Shown here piece after piece: positions 41,092 through 49,491 of a stretch of 64,000 bases of DNA. Under the pieces are notes generated by a model that did no database searches, was not told the origin of the DNA, and saw only the letters and a program-made list of their open reading frames with translations. Position 1 is the first letter of the stretch. Every line of letters begins with the position of its first letter. The position numbers were made by a program, and so were the translations under genes. The DNA comes from CAZIUL01 sp964542475 (GTDB lineage Bacteria > Planctomycetota > B15-G4 > CAYZWU01). The DNA is taken from NCBI GenBank assembly GCA_964542475.1, contig CAZIUL010000006.1, positions 1-64,000 on the forward strand. Direction: 5' to 3'.

Positions 41092-42060
41092 ATGGCATAC
41101 GTGATCAGGCAGGTCGATCCCGGGAAGCTGGACCTGGGGATGGACCTTTTTTCCTGTTCTTATCCGCGTGTTTTCAAACCTCTTGAGGAATCGATGACGC
41201 GGACCGGACTGCTCAAGCCGATCAGCGTGATCAAAAAAGGGGACCGCCTGGTCGTGGCTTCCGGTATGAGGCGCGCCGTTGCTGCAAGGAACCTCGGAAT
41301 TTCAGCTGTTGACTGCATGATGATCGAAAAACCGGTTCCTTCTGATACCCGCCTTTTCTTCATGAACCTCGAAGACAACATCGCTTCCCGGCAGCTTAAC
41401 GTTTTCGAAAAGGCCCTGGCGGTCAAGCGGATCTGTCATGACCTCGGATCCGTGGAGGATGCCGACCGGGATGCATATTTGCGGCTGCTCGGCCTGTCTC
41501 CCGAGAGAGAGGAGGTCCGGCGGATGATGGCGCTCGATGGGCTAGATATGAAGGTGAAGGGGTTTGTGCTGGAACGGAGTCTGCCGGAACGGTTTGCCTT
41601 GGTTTTCACATCCCTGCCCACAGCCGACGCAGTTTCGCTCGTGGATGTTGCAGCGCGCATGCGTTTGACCGCGGGTCAGATTCGGGAAACAGCCATGCTG
41701 GGAAAAGAGATCTCCGGACGAGATAAAACGGCGTTCCAGGATGTGATCCGTTCGCAGGTGGTACAGCCTGATTCCGTACGCGGGAAAGGGCCTGACGTAC
41801 GCTCGGTGTTTCTTGAGTCGCTCAGACGGAAAAGGTATCCTGATTATTCCGAGGCGAAAAACGAAGTGGAGCGATGCCTTGATGTCATCAACGGGGTGGC
41901 CGGAATCAGGATCACTCCTCCGCCTTACATGGAGGGGGATGAGTTTTCGGCGAGGGTTACATTCAAGTGCGCAGGTGATCTGGAATCCCGGGCCAGAACA
42001 CTTTTGGACTATGCCGGGAGCAAAGAGATCAGCAGGGTTTTTAACCTGCTCGACGGGTGA
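41092..42060 (+). CDS. ParB/Srx-fold DNA-binding-like protein
   Basis: A 322-residue ParB-like protein. GGAGGGA lies a few bases before ATG 41092; ATG 41080 is an alternative. The N-terminal domain shows the family boxes: FKPLEESMTRTGLLKPISVI, VVASGMRRAVAARNLGI (the G-x-R-R CTP-pocket region) and MNLEDNIASRQLNVFEKALA (the E-N-x-x-R-x-x-L-N-P-type box). A helical middle (about 125-210) resembles the KorB/Spo0J HTH region, though without a clear helix-turn-helix. There is no parA nearby, so this is unlikely to be the chromosome-segregation ParB. It lies between a kinase-like gene (21-base gap) and the radical SAM gene, which it overlaps. Confidence 0.75.
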   Translation: MAYVIRQVDPGKLDLGMDLFSCSYPRVFKPLEESMTRTGLLKPISVIKKGDRLVVASGMRRAVAARNLGISAVDCMMIEKPVPSDTRLFFMNLEDNIASRQLNVFEKALAVKRICHDLGSVEDADRDAYLRLLGLSPEREEVRRMMALDGLDMKVKGFVLERSLPERFALVFTSLPTADAVSLVDVAARMRLTAGQIRETAMLGKEISGRDKTAFQDVIRSQVVQPDSVRGKGPDVRSVFLESLRRKRYPDYSEAKNEVERCLDVINGVAGIRITPPPYMEGDEFSARVTFKCAGDLESRARTLLDYAGSKEISRVFNLLDG

Positions 42061-43163
42061 AGGATCAGGCATCGTCAATGAGTGCGTTCAAAGAGATATA
42101 TATCGATAGGGCGGTGCTCGATACTCCTCTTGCGAAAAGAGTACAGAAGCAGGTGCCTGCCGACGCGGTCCGGATCGTGTCAGGACGCGAGGAAGCGCTT
42201 CTTGGAGCTACAGGAAAGACCGGGGCTAAGCCCGGTTTCAAGCACAGGCTGTTCGTAACTCGCGAGAAGGCGCGAATGATCAAGCCTTGTCCGGGAACCC
42301 CGGGAATGCGCTGCTGCAATCTGTTCGTTTTGAACCACATCATCGGGTGCCCTTATGACTGCACGTACTGTTTTCTTCAGGCGTACCAGAACACACCTTT
42401 CATAACGCTGTATGCGAACCTCGAGAAACTGGAAGAGGAAATCGCCGCGCTCAGAGCACGCAACCCGGGGCGGCTCATCAGGGTGTGCACGGGAGAACTG
42501 GCTGATTCGCTGGCACTCGATTCTCTGGCGGATGCGGCTGCCTGGTTGGTGGAGCGCTTTGCGGGCATGGATAATGTGCTTTTGGAGTTGAAAACCAAGT
42601 CCGCGCGTATCGGACACCTGCTCGATCTGGACCACAGGGGCAGGACAGCGCTTTCGTGGTCCCTGAACTCGGAAGCCGTTGCAGCAAGAGAAGAGCTTGG
42701 GGCGCCCCTGCCAAGGGCAAGGCTTGCTGCGGCGGCCAAGGCTGTGAAGGCCGGCTATCCTGTTGCGTTTCATTTCGATCCAATTATCCGGTACCCAGGC
42801 TGGAGGGAAGGTTACGCAGAGGTTGTTGATGGGCTTTTCCGTGTGGTTCCTCCGGAAAGCGTTCGATGGATCAGCCTGGGCGGGTTCAGATTTACACCTG
42901 AAATGAAGTCGTTGATCATGAGTCGTTTTGCCCGTACGCGCCTGTTTTACGAGGAGCTCCTGCCATGCCCGGACGGGAAAATGCGCTATTTCTCGAAGCA
43001 CAGAATCGATCTTTATCGAGCGCTGCTGGCCATGATCAGGGAAAAGGGAGGGGAGGTTCCCGTGTATCTTTGCATGGAAGCGGACTATGTCTGGCGAAAG
43101 GTCTTCGGGCATGAACCGGAAGCGAGCCGCTTGCTGGAACCTCTTTTTTCGTGTCGTTCGTAA
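42057..43163 (+). CDS. Spore photoproduct lyase-like radical SAM protein
   Basis: A 368-residue radical SAM protein if read from GTG 42057, which overlaps the ParB-like stop as GTGA; ATG 42078 is an equally good family start. The FeS-cluster motif is CPYDCTYC (Cys98, Cys102, Cys105), and the neighbourhood CCNLFVLNHIIGCPYDCTYC matches SPL proteins. A Cys in IRVCTGELADSLALDSL (about 144) may correspond to the catalytic H-donor Cys of Bacillus SPL, from memory of that alignment. SPL repairs spore thymine dimers, but nothing in this window indicates sporulation, so the substrate is open; a DNA lesion or nucleic acid modification is likely given the ParB-like partner. Confidence 0.82.
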   Translation: MKDQASSMSAFKEIYIDRAVLDTPLAKRVQKQVPADAVRIVSGREEALLGATGKTGAKPGFKHRLFVTREKARMIKPCPGTPGMRCCNLFVLNHIIGCPYDCTYCFLQAYQNTPFITLYANLEKLEEEIAALRARNPGRLIRVCTGELADSLALDSLADAAAWLVERFAGMDNVLLELKTKSARIGHLLDLDHRGRTALSWSLNSEAVAAREELGAPLPRARLAAAAKAVKAGYPVAFHFDPIIRYPGWREGYAEVVDGLFRVVPPESVRWISLGGFRFTPEMKSLIMSRFARTRLFYEELLPCPDGKMRYFSKHRIDLYRALLAMIREKGGEVPVYLCMEADYVWRKVFGHEPEASRLLEPLFSCRS

Positions 43164-43232
43164 GACAACGATCGTTTTTACAATCCGCGTGTCCTGCGCT
43201 GTTTCATCAATGGACCGGCTGTGAGACCGAAG

Positions 43233-44207
43233 CTATTTGCCTGTAGTTCGGCGATACTCGATCCACCACTCGTCCCATGTTCTTTTGTCTTCACCGAAGT
43301 TTTCACCGGTGAGTTTGATCAGGGATTCGAGACAGTGTTTCCGGACAAACAGCGAGGGATGGCTCAGGTTGGTGATAAGAACTCCGCAGGAGGAAATGTC
43401 GCCCAACACGCCTAGCGCTCTGGCTGCATTCGCGCGAATGTTGTTGTTGGGATCGGACATCAGCTCCATTAGCGGAGCAGTGGCGCTGGGATTCTTAAGG
43501 TTCAGCGCGATGTTGATGGTGTGAATCCTGACCTTGGGATCATCGTCTTTCAGCGCGGGAAGGATGTAAGGAGTAACCAGGTCAGCCTGATCGGGGGATA
43601 CAACCGCAGAGATACAGAGCGCTGCATTGGATCGCACCTCAGGGTTGTGGTGCTGAGTCATCAACGGCAGGATGTTATCCAGTGGAGTTGATGGGTTCTC
43701 GAGCAGCTTGAGCGAGTGGAGGGCGTTTTCAATAATGTTGTCGTCACCGCTTTCAAGAGCACTTAAAAGCGCCGGCATCGCTTTTTGATGGATCTGGGGG
43801 TATTTTTCGTTTTCAGGAATTCTGGAAAACCCTAGGGCATAGGCAGCTATGACACGGTTTGGTTGGGAACCGTTTTCGAGCTGATCGATTATCTTGTCGA
43901 AGTTCACATATACGATCCGGGTCAGCATGCCCTTGAAGCTGTTCGAGAGCTGGATGCGTTTCTTGCTCTCCCTGGACCTCGCTGCGAGCTCCCATTGTTT
44001 GTGGAGCTGGTTGAGCCGGAAAAACAGGGATGGAACATCCTCCTTTACGGAGAAGTTGTCAGGATTGTCCAGCTTTTTCAAAAACTCGATCTCATCCTTG
44101 GTCAGCGGTATTCCTTCGGGCGGATCATCAGCCGTGGAAGCACAGCCCGATACGATCAGCATGGCAAGGATGATGGCTACGACGCGAAGAGATATGACGA
44201 TGTTCAT
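43233..44207 (-). CDS. HEAT-repeat lipoprotein
   Basis: A 324-residue protein starting at 44207 (MNIVISLRVVAIILAMLIVSGC) with a lipobox VSGC at Cys22. HEAT/PBS-lyase repeats fill about 115-300 (NRVIAAYALGFSRIPENE, IIENALHSLKLLENP, EVRSNAALCISAVV, KVRIHTINIALNL, NIRANAARALGVLG). The C-terminus carries LTGENFGEDKRTWDEWWIEY, a cap seen in other HEAT proteins of this window. It is likely an envelope-anchored scaffold; no enzymatic residues are visible. Confidence 0.8.
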   Translation of the reverse strand: MNIVISLRVVAIILAMLIVSGCASTADDPPEGIPLTKDEIEFLKKLDNPDNFSVKEDVPSLFFRLNQLHKQWELAARSRESKKRIQLSNSFKGMLTRIVYVNFDKIIDQLENGSQPNRVIAAYALGFSRIPENEKYPQIHQKAMPALLSALESGDDNIIENALHSLKLLENPSTPLDNILPLMTQHHNPEVRSNAALCISAVVSPDQADLVTPYILPALKDDDPKVRIHTINIALNLKNPSATAPLMELMSDPNNNIRANAARALGVLGDISSCGVLITNLSHPSLFVRKHCLESLIKLTGENFGEDKRTWDEWWIEYRRTTGK

Positions 44208-44445
44208 GGCATTCGTTTCTCGATAGGTTCCAGTTGAGCACGGATGAGATAAGGGGTTCATAAACATTAACTTGCTATGACAACTCTGCGTTTCAACTTA
44301 TTTCAGCAAATAATTTCACTTCCCTTCTTCCTCCATAAAGGTGGATTTTTGATTTGAAGACGCTATCATGCGGTGCTGGCGTGAAAGAAATCGGTAAGAT
44401 ATGGGCTTGCTTTGGGCGAATGAAACCACCTGGGAGCTTGGCACT

Positions 44446-44808
44446 GTGAAAAACAAGAATCCTCTGGTAGGGCTGGTTCTGGCTTGGGTAGTGCCAGGCG
44501 GCGGTCATTACTACCTTGGACTGCGGGCTAAAGCACTGTATTTTTTCACGCTGATCACCTTGACCTTTTTCCTGGGCTGTCTGCTCTCTGATTTCTGTAA
44601 CGTCAACATTGATCGCTACCCATGGCATTACATCGGTGAGATCTTCTACGGCAGCGCCACCCTGGCGGTCCAGGGCCTCACGGGTGAACGCGTGATAGGT
44701 GAGTTCAACAGGTTTCTGGATTATGGAACATTGATTACAACGGTGGCCGGCCTGCTGAATATAGTAGTGATGGTGGACTACTACGAAATCTGGGCAAAAA
44801 AGCGATGA
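44446..44808 (+). CDS. Small TM2/DUF6677-like membrane protein
   Basis: About 120 residues from GTG 44446, which has GGGAG nine bases upstream; an ATG at 44401 would add 15 residues without a good ribosome site. The first helix contains LVLAWVVPGGGHYYLG, the P-G-x-G-H-x-Y-L-G pattern of TM2/DUF6677-type proteins, followed by further hydrophobic segments (ALYFFTLITLTFFLGCLL and LITTVAGLLNIVVMVDYY). Function is unknown. It overlaps the next small gene by ATGA, so the two are translated together. Confidence 0.7.
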   Translation: MKNKNPLVGLVLAWVVPGGGHYYLGLRAKALYFFTLITLTFFLGCLLSDFCNVNIDRYPWHYIGEIFYGSATLAVQGLTGERVIGEFNRFLDYGTLITTVAGLLNIVVMVDYYEIWAKKR

Positions 44809-44993
44809 TTACGATCTGGGAACATATCGGCCTTTTTGTGTTGCTTTCCTTTCTGGTGTCCCTCGTTTACAACGGGCTGCGCCAGGATGACCTGAAAACG
44901 ATAGTCAAGCTTGCAATAAAGCGCTTTTTTATTTTCATGGGGGCTTCAACGTTGTTTGGGGCGGCTCTTTATTTTCTGGCTGTAGCCCTTTGA
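44805..44993 (+). CDS. Small two-helix membrane protein
   Basis: A 62-residue protein with two hydrophobic helices (about 6-24 and 40-62) joined by a basic loop (LRQDDLKTIVKLAIKR), which should face the cytoplasm. Translational coupling to the preceding gene (ATGA) and a stop two bases from the dprA stop argue that it is real. I do not recognise the family. Confidence 0.6.
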   Translation: MITIWEHIGLFVLLSFLVSLVYNGLRQDDLKTIVKLAIKRFFIFMGASTLFGAALYFLAVAL

Positions 44994-44994
44994 T

Positions 44995-46113
44995 TCATCG
45001 GCCTGCCTTGATGAAACGTGCGCCCGACGTTCTATCCAGCGTTCCTTCCAGTTCAAGCCTAGATACAACGGCCAAGGTTTCACCCGCTTCTGTCCCCGTT
45101 CTATCCGCGACCTCTTCAACGGTCAGGGCTTCGTGAGCCAGAAGTGCGACAATTTTTTTTTCGATACTTCCCAGGGACTTTCCGCCTGACGACTCCTCCC
45201 CCCAAAGGGCAAGGGAGTGTGTACAGAAGGGAAGGTTCAACACTGCAAGCACGTCTTCAGGCTCCAGGACAACGCAGGCTCCGTCGCGTATCAACCTGTT
45301 CGTGCCTTGAAAAAAACAGGGCCCCACCGGTCCTGGAATGGCCATGACCGGCCGGTTCTGGCTCAGTGCGTGATCCACGGTGATCAGCGAGCCCGATTTT
45401 TTCGATGCCTCGACAACGAGCACGCCTTGCGACAGTGCTGAAATGATCCTGTTTCTTCTTGGAAAATTCGTTTTGCGTGGGGGGGTGCCCAGGGGGAATT
45501 CGGATACAAGCGCCCCTGAGCCCAAGATCTCGATGAAAAGATCCGTGTTCTCTGGAGGATATACCTGGTCCAGCCCGCAGCCCAGAACGCCGAATGCGTG
45601 GCCGCCTCTTTTCAAGCAACCACGGATCGATGCCGAATCAATGCCGCGAGCCATACCGGAAACGACATGGATTCCCTGATCCGCCATCTCTGCCCCGAAA
45701 AGCAGGGCCGTGCGTTGGCCCTGCGGGGTGCATCGCCGGGATCCGATCATGGCTAGCACCGGATCATCATCATCCGGAAGCTGTCCTGTAACAAAGATGA
45801 CCGGCGGAGCCGCTGGGATTTCCGTCAGCCGCGTTGGATATCCGTTGAACCCCCAAACCAGCGCTTTTCCTCGAAGCTTTTCCAGGTTGTCTTCTTCGCG
45901 GTAGTGAACCTTGTTTTTCAGGGTCCTGATCAACATATCAGCAGTGCCTGGTTTCAAACCCGCTGCGCGAAGATCCCTGTACTTTGCCCGCAAGAGCGCT
46001 TCTTCAGACCCCAGCAACCCCTTTATCATGGCAGCGTGCTGCATTGTGAGGCCTGCAATGCCCAGGAGTATTCTGGCATGCCTGAGCCCGTGGTTTTCTT
46101 TTATGCCGGCCAT
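44995..46113 (-). CDS. dprA: DNA processing protein DprA
   Basis: A 372-residue DprA/Smf protein that loads RecA on incoming single-stranded DNA during transformation. ATG 46113 has AAGGA just upstream; the longer frame to 46170 adds nothing conserved. The N-terminal HhH-like part precedes the Rossmann core: IGSRRCTPQG, VVSGMARGIDSASIRG, VLGCGLDQVYPPEN, SEFPLGTPPRKTNFPRRNRI and VEASKKSGSLITVDHAL. A C-terminal winged-helix (about 305-370, IEKKIVALLAHEALTVEEVA) is present, as in the DprA group with a WH tail. Confidence 0.95.
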   Translation of the reverse strand: MAGIKENHGLRHARILLGIAGLTMQHAAMIKGLLGSEEALLRAKYRDLRAAGLKPGTADMLIRTLKNKVHYREEDNLEKLRGKALVWGFNGYPTRLTEIPAAPPVIFVTGQLPDDDDPVLAMIGSRRCTPQGQRTALLFGAEMADQGIHVVSGMARGIDSASIRGCLKRGGHAFGVLGCGLDQVYPPENTDLFIEILGSGALVSEFPLGTPPRKTNFPRRNRIISALSQGVLVVEASKKSGSLITVDHALSQNRPVMAIPGPVGPCFFQGTNRLIRDGACVVLEPEDVLAVLNLPFCTHSLALWGEESSGGKSLGSIEKKIVALLAHEALTVEEVADRTGTEAGETLAVVSRLELEGTLDRTSGARFIKAGR

Positions 46114-46542
46114 CTTTTCCTTGAGATTCAAACCGTACCGAAAGAAAAAACTCCTGCGGATTGTCTGCAAAAAAGACGGGAAAAGCGTTTCATGGTTTCA
46201 CACTCGAGCTTCTTGAAGGGCACGTATAGTAATCAGCAAAATGCCATCGAGGCTCATGGCAAATGTAACTGATAGATCCGCAATAATTTACATATAAACA
46301 GTGTTTGAGTAAAAACTATGGGATTTGATTTATTGATAAGGGATGATATACTGTTTTATGGTTCAAGGTTCAGAGGTTCAAAGTTCAGAGGTTCAGAAGT
46401 TGTGGAGGTTGCGCTAACATGGGCCGCCGTCTGCGGTTTCTTCAACTACCTAATAAAGTATCAGCAGAGCAACTACAACCAGCAACCTTGACCTCTAAAC
46501 CTTGAACCTCTAAACCTAACACCTGTTTTTGAGGATGGATGA
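46114..46542. other. Intergenic region with direct and inverted GTTCAAGG/CCTTGAAC repeats
   Basis: No gene is visible in these 429 bases. The left part is AT-rich. The right part repeats GGTTCA(A/G)(A/G)GTTCAGAGG several times (46360-46395) and its complement (about 46484-46518), so the two clusters can pair. It precedes the FG-GAP gene. Confidence 0.5.
46360..46414. repeat. Dispersed repeat containing GGTTCAAGGTTCAGAGGTT
   Basis: The 19-mer at 46360-46378 is the exact reverse complement of 11147-11165. A tandem echo (GTTCAAAGTTCAGAGG) follows, then GTTGTGGAGG, also present in complement at 11141-11150. Confidence 0.6.
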
Positions 46543-48549
46543 ATGAAAAGCAGAATTGTTGTGCCTTTGTTTTTGGCATTCATAATGATCAGCGCTCCCG
46601 CAGCCTGGTCTTCGTTCGGCACAAATATCAACCTTGCAAACCTGGGAGACAACGGCTGTGACATCCTGGGCGCCGCAGCAGGAGACGAGGCAGGATCCAG
46701 TCTGGCCATGCTTCCTGACGCAAGCGGGGATGGCATTGCCGATATCCTGATCGGAGCGCCCTACGCAAACGGAACCGGCGCTGTTTATCTTGTTTATGGC
46801 AAGGATGGATTTAGTGCGGGTGGGGACATCGATCTCGCTAGCCTCGGCGCATCCGGTATGGTTATCTACGGGGAGGCACAAAACGATCTCCTGGGATGGG
46901 CGGTCGCTTCTCTCGGCGATGTCAACAGCGACAGTCTTGGCGATTTCCTGATTAGCGCGCCAGGCCATGATCCTGACCTGGGAGGTGTTCGAGAGGATGC
47001 CGGGCGCTGCTACCTGATTTATGGGAGCGACTCTTTCGGTGCCACATTGGATCTTTCGAGCCTGACTGCTGATGACGGGATAATCATAAACGGTGCCTCG
47101 GATTTTGACATGATCGGCTTGAGCCTCGCCGCCGCCGGTGATTTCGGTGGTACTGCTGATCCTGACTTCGCAATCGGCGCGCCTTTGAAGGATGCAAACG
47201 GAGCTCTCGCCGCAGGTGTTGCTTATGTTGTTTTCTGGGATTCCGGCATCTCGTCCGAGATCGATCTCGCCTCAGGGCTTGGCGCACAGGGAGTGGTTTT
47301 CGAGGGAAGCGGCTACATCGAGAGCGCGGGCTTTTCCGTTTCCGGCGATTTCGATTTCAACAACGACGGGAACAGCGACCTCTTGTTGGGATCACCAGGC
47401 GCTGGGTATGGCCAGCTTGATTACGCGGGGCGTGCTTACCTGCTTTACGGCAGATCCGGCTTCACAAGCCCGTTTCTGCTGTCTGATGTCACGGCCGGGG
47501 GAGGCTACGGCGTTGCGTTTGACGGAGCCTCCGCATACGAACAGGCCGGCTTCTCCGTTCTGGGAATCCATGATTTCAACCTGGACGGGTTCGATGACGC
47601 TGCAATCGCAGCGCCATTGGCATCGCCCAACGGCCTTTACTCGGGCCGGACATATATCGTGTATGGTTCCGATTCGTCGCCGTCCCAGGTCGATCTCGTC
47701 TCAATAGGCGAGGACGGCTTGACACTGGACGGAGAAAGCGAAGAGGACGGGAAGTACGGCCTGAGCCTTGCCGATCTCAGCGACGTTAACGGGGACGGGA
47801 TCACGGATATCGCGATCGGAGCGCAGAACTCGATATCACAGGGAATGTACTATGCCGGTGTTTCCTACCTGGTGATCGGGTGCCGGTTTCACGAGGAATC
47901 AGGTGAGCTGGGCTCAATGATGAGGAAGCAGTCCTTGTTCAACGGGGCAAAGGTGGGCGATTTTTCCGGATGCGCCATTGCAGGCGGCGAGGATCTGGAC
48001 AACGACGGGCTGCTCGATGTGGTCATAGGCGCATGCGGTTACAGCAACGGATCCGATTACAATATGGGCCGTGTGCATTTTGTAAAGGGGCAGAACCTCG
48101 GGGGCTCGGCATGGCCTTTTTCTCCTCCCACCACAGGGGTGGGCACCCAGGGCAACGGCATGTCTTATGTGCCGTATATCGATGCCTGGGGCGATTTCAC
48201 ATCCGGCGGAGCGCTAGGGATAGATGTCGGGATACAGATCGACACGGCCTGGTCCATGCAGACATACCCCTACTTTTTCGGATATTTAATGTTAAGCACC
48301 GGCGATGTTAACACGACAGGCGAGCCGTTCAAAAACACGTTGATATGGCCTCGCTTCTACTTTAACACCCAGGTGCTGCTTTGCCCGGTTTTTTCTGATA
48401 CGGGGTACCGCACCATGACAGGTTTCCTACCCCCCAACATGCAGAATTTCCGGTTTTACCTTCAGGCGTTCTGGGAGAATCCCAACGACCCGAACAACTG
48501 GGCAGCCAGCAACTGCCGCTGCATAACTTTCGGGCCGCAGTTTCCATGA
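46543..48549 (+). CDS. Secreted seven-blade FG-GAP beta-propeller protein
   Basis: A 668-residue exported protein with a signal peptide (MKSRIVVPLFLAFIMISAPAAWS). Seven FG-GAP repeats can be counted, each with a D-x-N/S-x-D-G-x-x-D loop and an I-G-A-P-like end: for example DASGDGIADILIGAP, DVNSDSLGDFLISAP, DFNNDGNSDLLLGSP, DFNLDGFDDAAIAAP, DVNGDGITDIAIGAQ and DLDNDGLLDVVIGAC. That makes a complete integrin-alpha-like propeller over about residues 28-520. The C-terminal 150 residues (after GQNLGG) are a separate aromatic-rich domain ending in paired Cys. Its role is probably at the cell surface; no partner is known. Confidence 0.85.
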   Translation: MKSRIVVPLFLAFIMISAPAAWSSFGTNINLANLGDNGCDILGAAAGDEAGSSLAMLPDASGDGIADILIGAPYANGTGAVYLVYGKDGFSAGGDIDLASLGASGMVIYGEAQNDLLGWAVASLGDVNSDSLGDFLISAPGHDPDLGGVREDAGRCYLIYGSDSFGATLDLSSLTADDGIIINGASDFDMIGLSLAAAGDFGGTADPDFAIGAPLKDANGALAAGVAYVVFWDSGISSEIDLASGLGAQGVVFEGSGYIESAGFSVSGDFDFNNDGNSDLLLGSPGAGYGQLDYAGRAYLLYGRSGFTSPFLLSDVTAGGGYGVAFDGASAYEQAGFSVLGIHDFNLDGFDDAAIAAPLASPNGLYSGRTYIVYGSDSSPSQVDLVSIGEDGLTLDGESEEDGKYGLSLADLSDVNGDGITDIAIGAQNSISQGMYYAGVSYLVIGCRFHEESGELGSMMRKQSLFNGAKVGDFSGCAIAGGEDLDNDGLLDVVIGACGYSNGSDYNMGRVHFVKGQNLGGSAWPFSPPTTGVGTQGNGMSYVPYIDAWGDFTSGGALGIDVGIQIDTAWSMQTYPYFFGYLMLSTGDVNTTGEPFKNTLIWPRFYFNTQVLLCPVFSDTGYRTMTGFLPPNMQNFRFYLQAFWENPNDPNNWAASNCRCITFGPQFP

Positions 48550-48572
48550 TGTGATGGATCCGCGTGCTGCTG

Positions 48573-49292
48573 TTAGATGTTCAGCATGAGCCGTTCGTAC
48601 TGAAAAATGTACTGCAGGATTATGTTGATATACCCCCGGCTGTCCGGGGTCTTGAAATGGTCGATGAACTTTAATCCGTAGGCGTAATGGGAGTCTTCTT
48701 CCTCTAGCCTGCACACCACTGCCTTGAGATATATCTTTTCCTTTCGGCGAGGCAGGTGGAAAGAGAGCTCAACCCTGGTTCCCAGATCAAAAAAGTTCAT
48801 GGGCGATTTGACGCAACGCAGCGCGATTCCTCCGCCGCTCATATCTTTTATTGTACCCTGAACAACATGCTGCTCCTCCCTGAACCTGACGGTTACATCT
48901 ATGTTTGACCTGTTGCTCAAGGGGAAAGGAACCCTGAAGAAGCTGCGTCGCTGAGCGATCTTGATCTCTATCGGATAGGCAACGGAAACGACCCCCCGAT
49001 CTTTTGTGTCCGTGTATTTCTTCCAATCCACGACAGGCGACTTGAACGAATAGATGCCTCCCGCGTTGAGAAAGAAAAGCCGGACCTCGTCACCCTTGGA
49101 AGGTGGAAGGGCCTCTTCGCTGGGAAGCACGATCGATGCTCTTATAACCGGTTTTTTCTCGGATTCCACCGTGGAGAGCAGAAATCCCGCGTACTTCATT
49201 GTCTTGAAGTCATGCTGAGCCCAGATATCCACGGGAAAACATCTCTTGCACGCCTCCTTGATCATGTCGATTTGAACATTATTGGATTTCAT
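48573..49292 (-). CDS. PilZ domain protein (YcgR-like)
   Basis: A 239-residue protein with a YcgR-like N-terminal beta domain (about 20-115) and a C-terminal PilZ domain. The c-di-GMP-binding motifs are present: R-x-x-x-R within AQRRSFFRVPF (about 118-124) and DMSGGGIAL (about 154-162). It should bind cyclic di-GMP and act on motility or surface polymer output. No flagellar or GGDEF gene is in the window, so its target is unknown. The gene stands alone, with 23 bases to the convergent FG-GAP gene. Confidence 0.86.
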   Translation of the reverse strand: MKSNNVQIDMIKEACKRCFPVDIWAQHDFKTMKYAGFLLSTVESEKKPVIRASIVLPSEEALPPSKGDEVRLFFLNAGGIYSFKSPVVDWKKYTDTKDRGVVSVAYPIEIKIAQRRSFFRVPFPLSNRSNIDVTVRFREEQHVVQGTIKDMSGGGIALRCVKSPMNFFDLGTRVELSFHLPRRKEKIYLKAVVCRLEEEDSHYAYGLKFIDHFKTPDSRGYINIILQYIFQYERLMLNI

Positions 49293-49491
49293 AGCTTTAA
49301 AGCCCCGCTATTCGTTCACCCTTGATGGAAACACGAAAACCCGGCACATACAGAAAGATGCTGCGGTTCCCGATTGTCCGGTTACACGTTTACATTTTCG
49401 TCAATCGAGGAGCTGATCTTGATTATCTCGTTGTGAAAAAAGGCGTGAAAGGTTCTGCCCATCCCCGATATATGGGGGCATAAAACCGCAG

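Noticed and set aside
41092..42060. Chromosome partition ParB with a nearby origin
   Set aside because: No parA, no parS-like palindromes and no dnaA/gidAB genes are visible; the neighbours are a kinase and a radical SAM gene.
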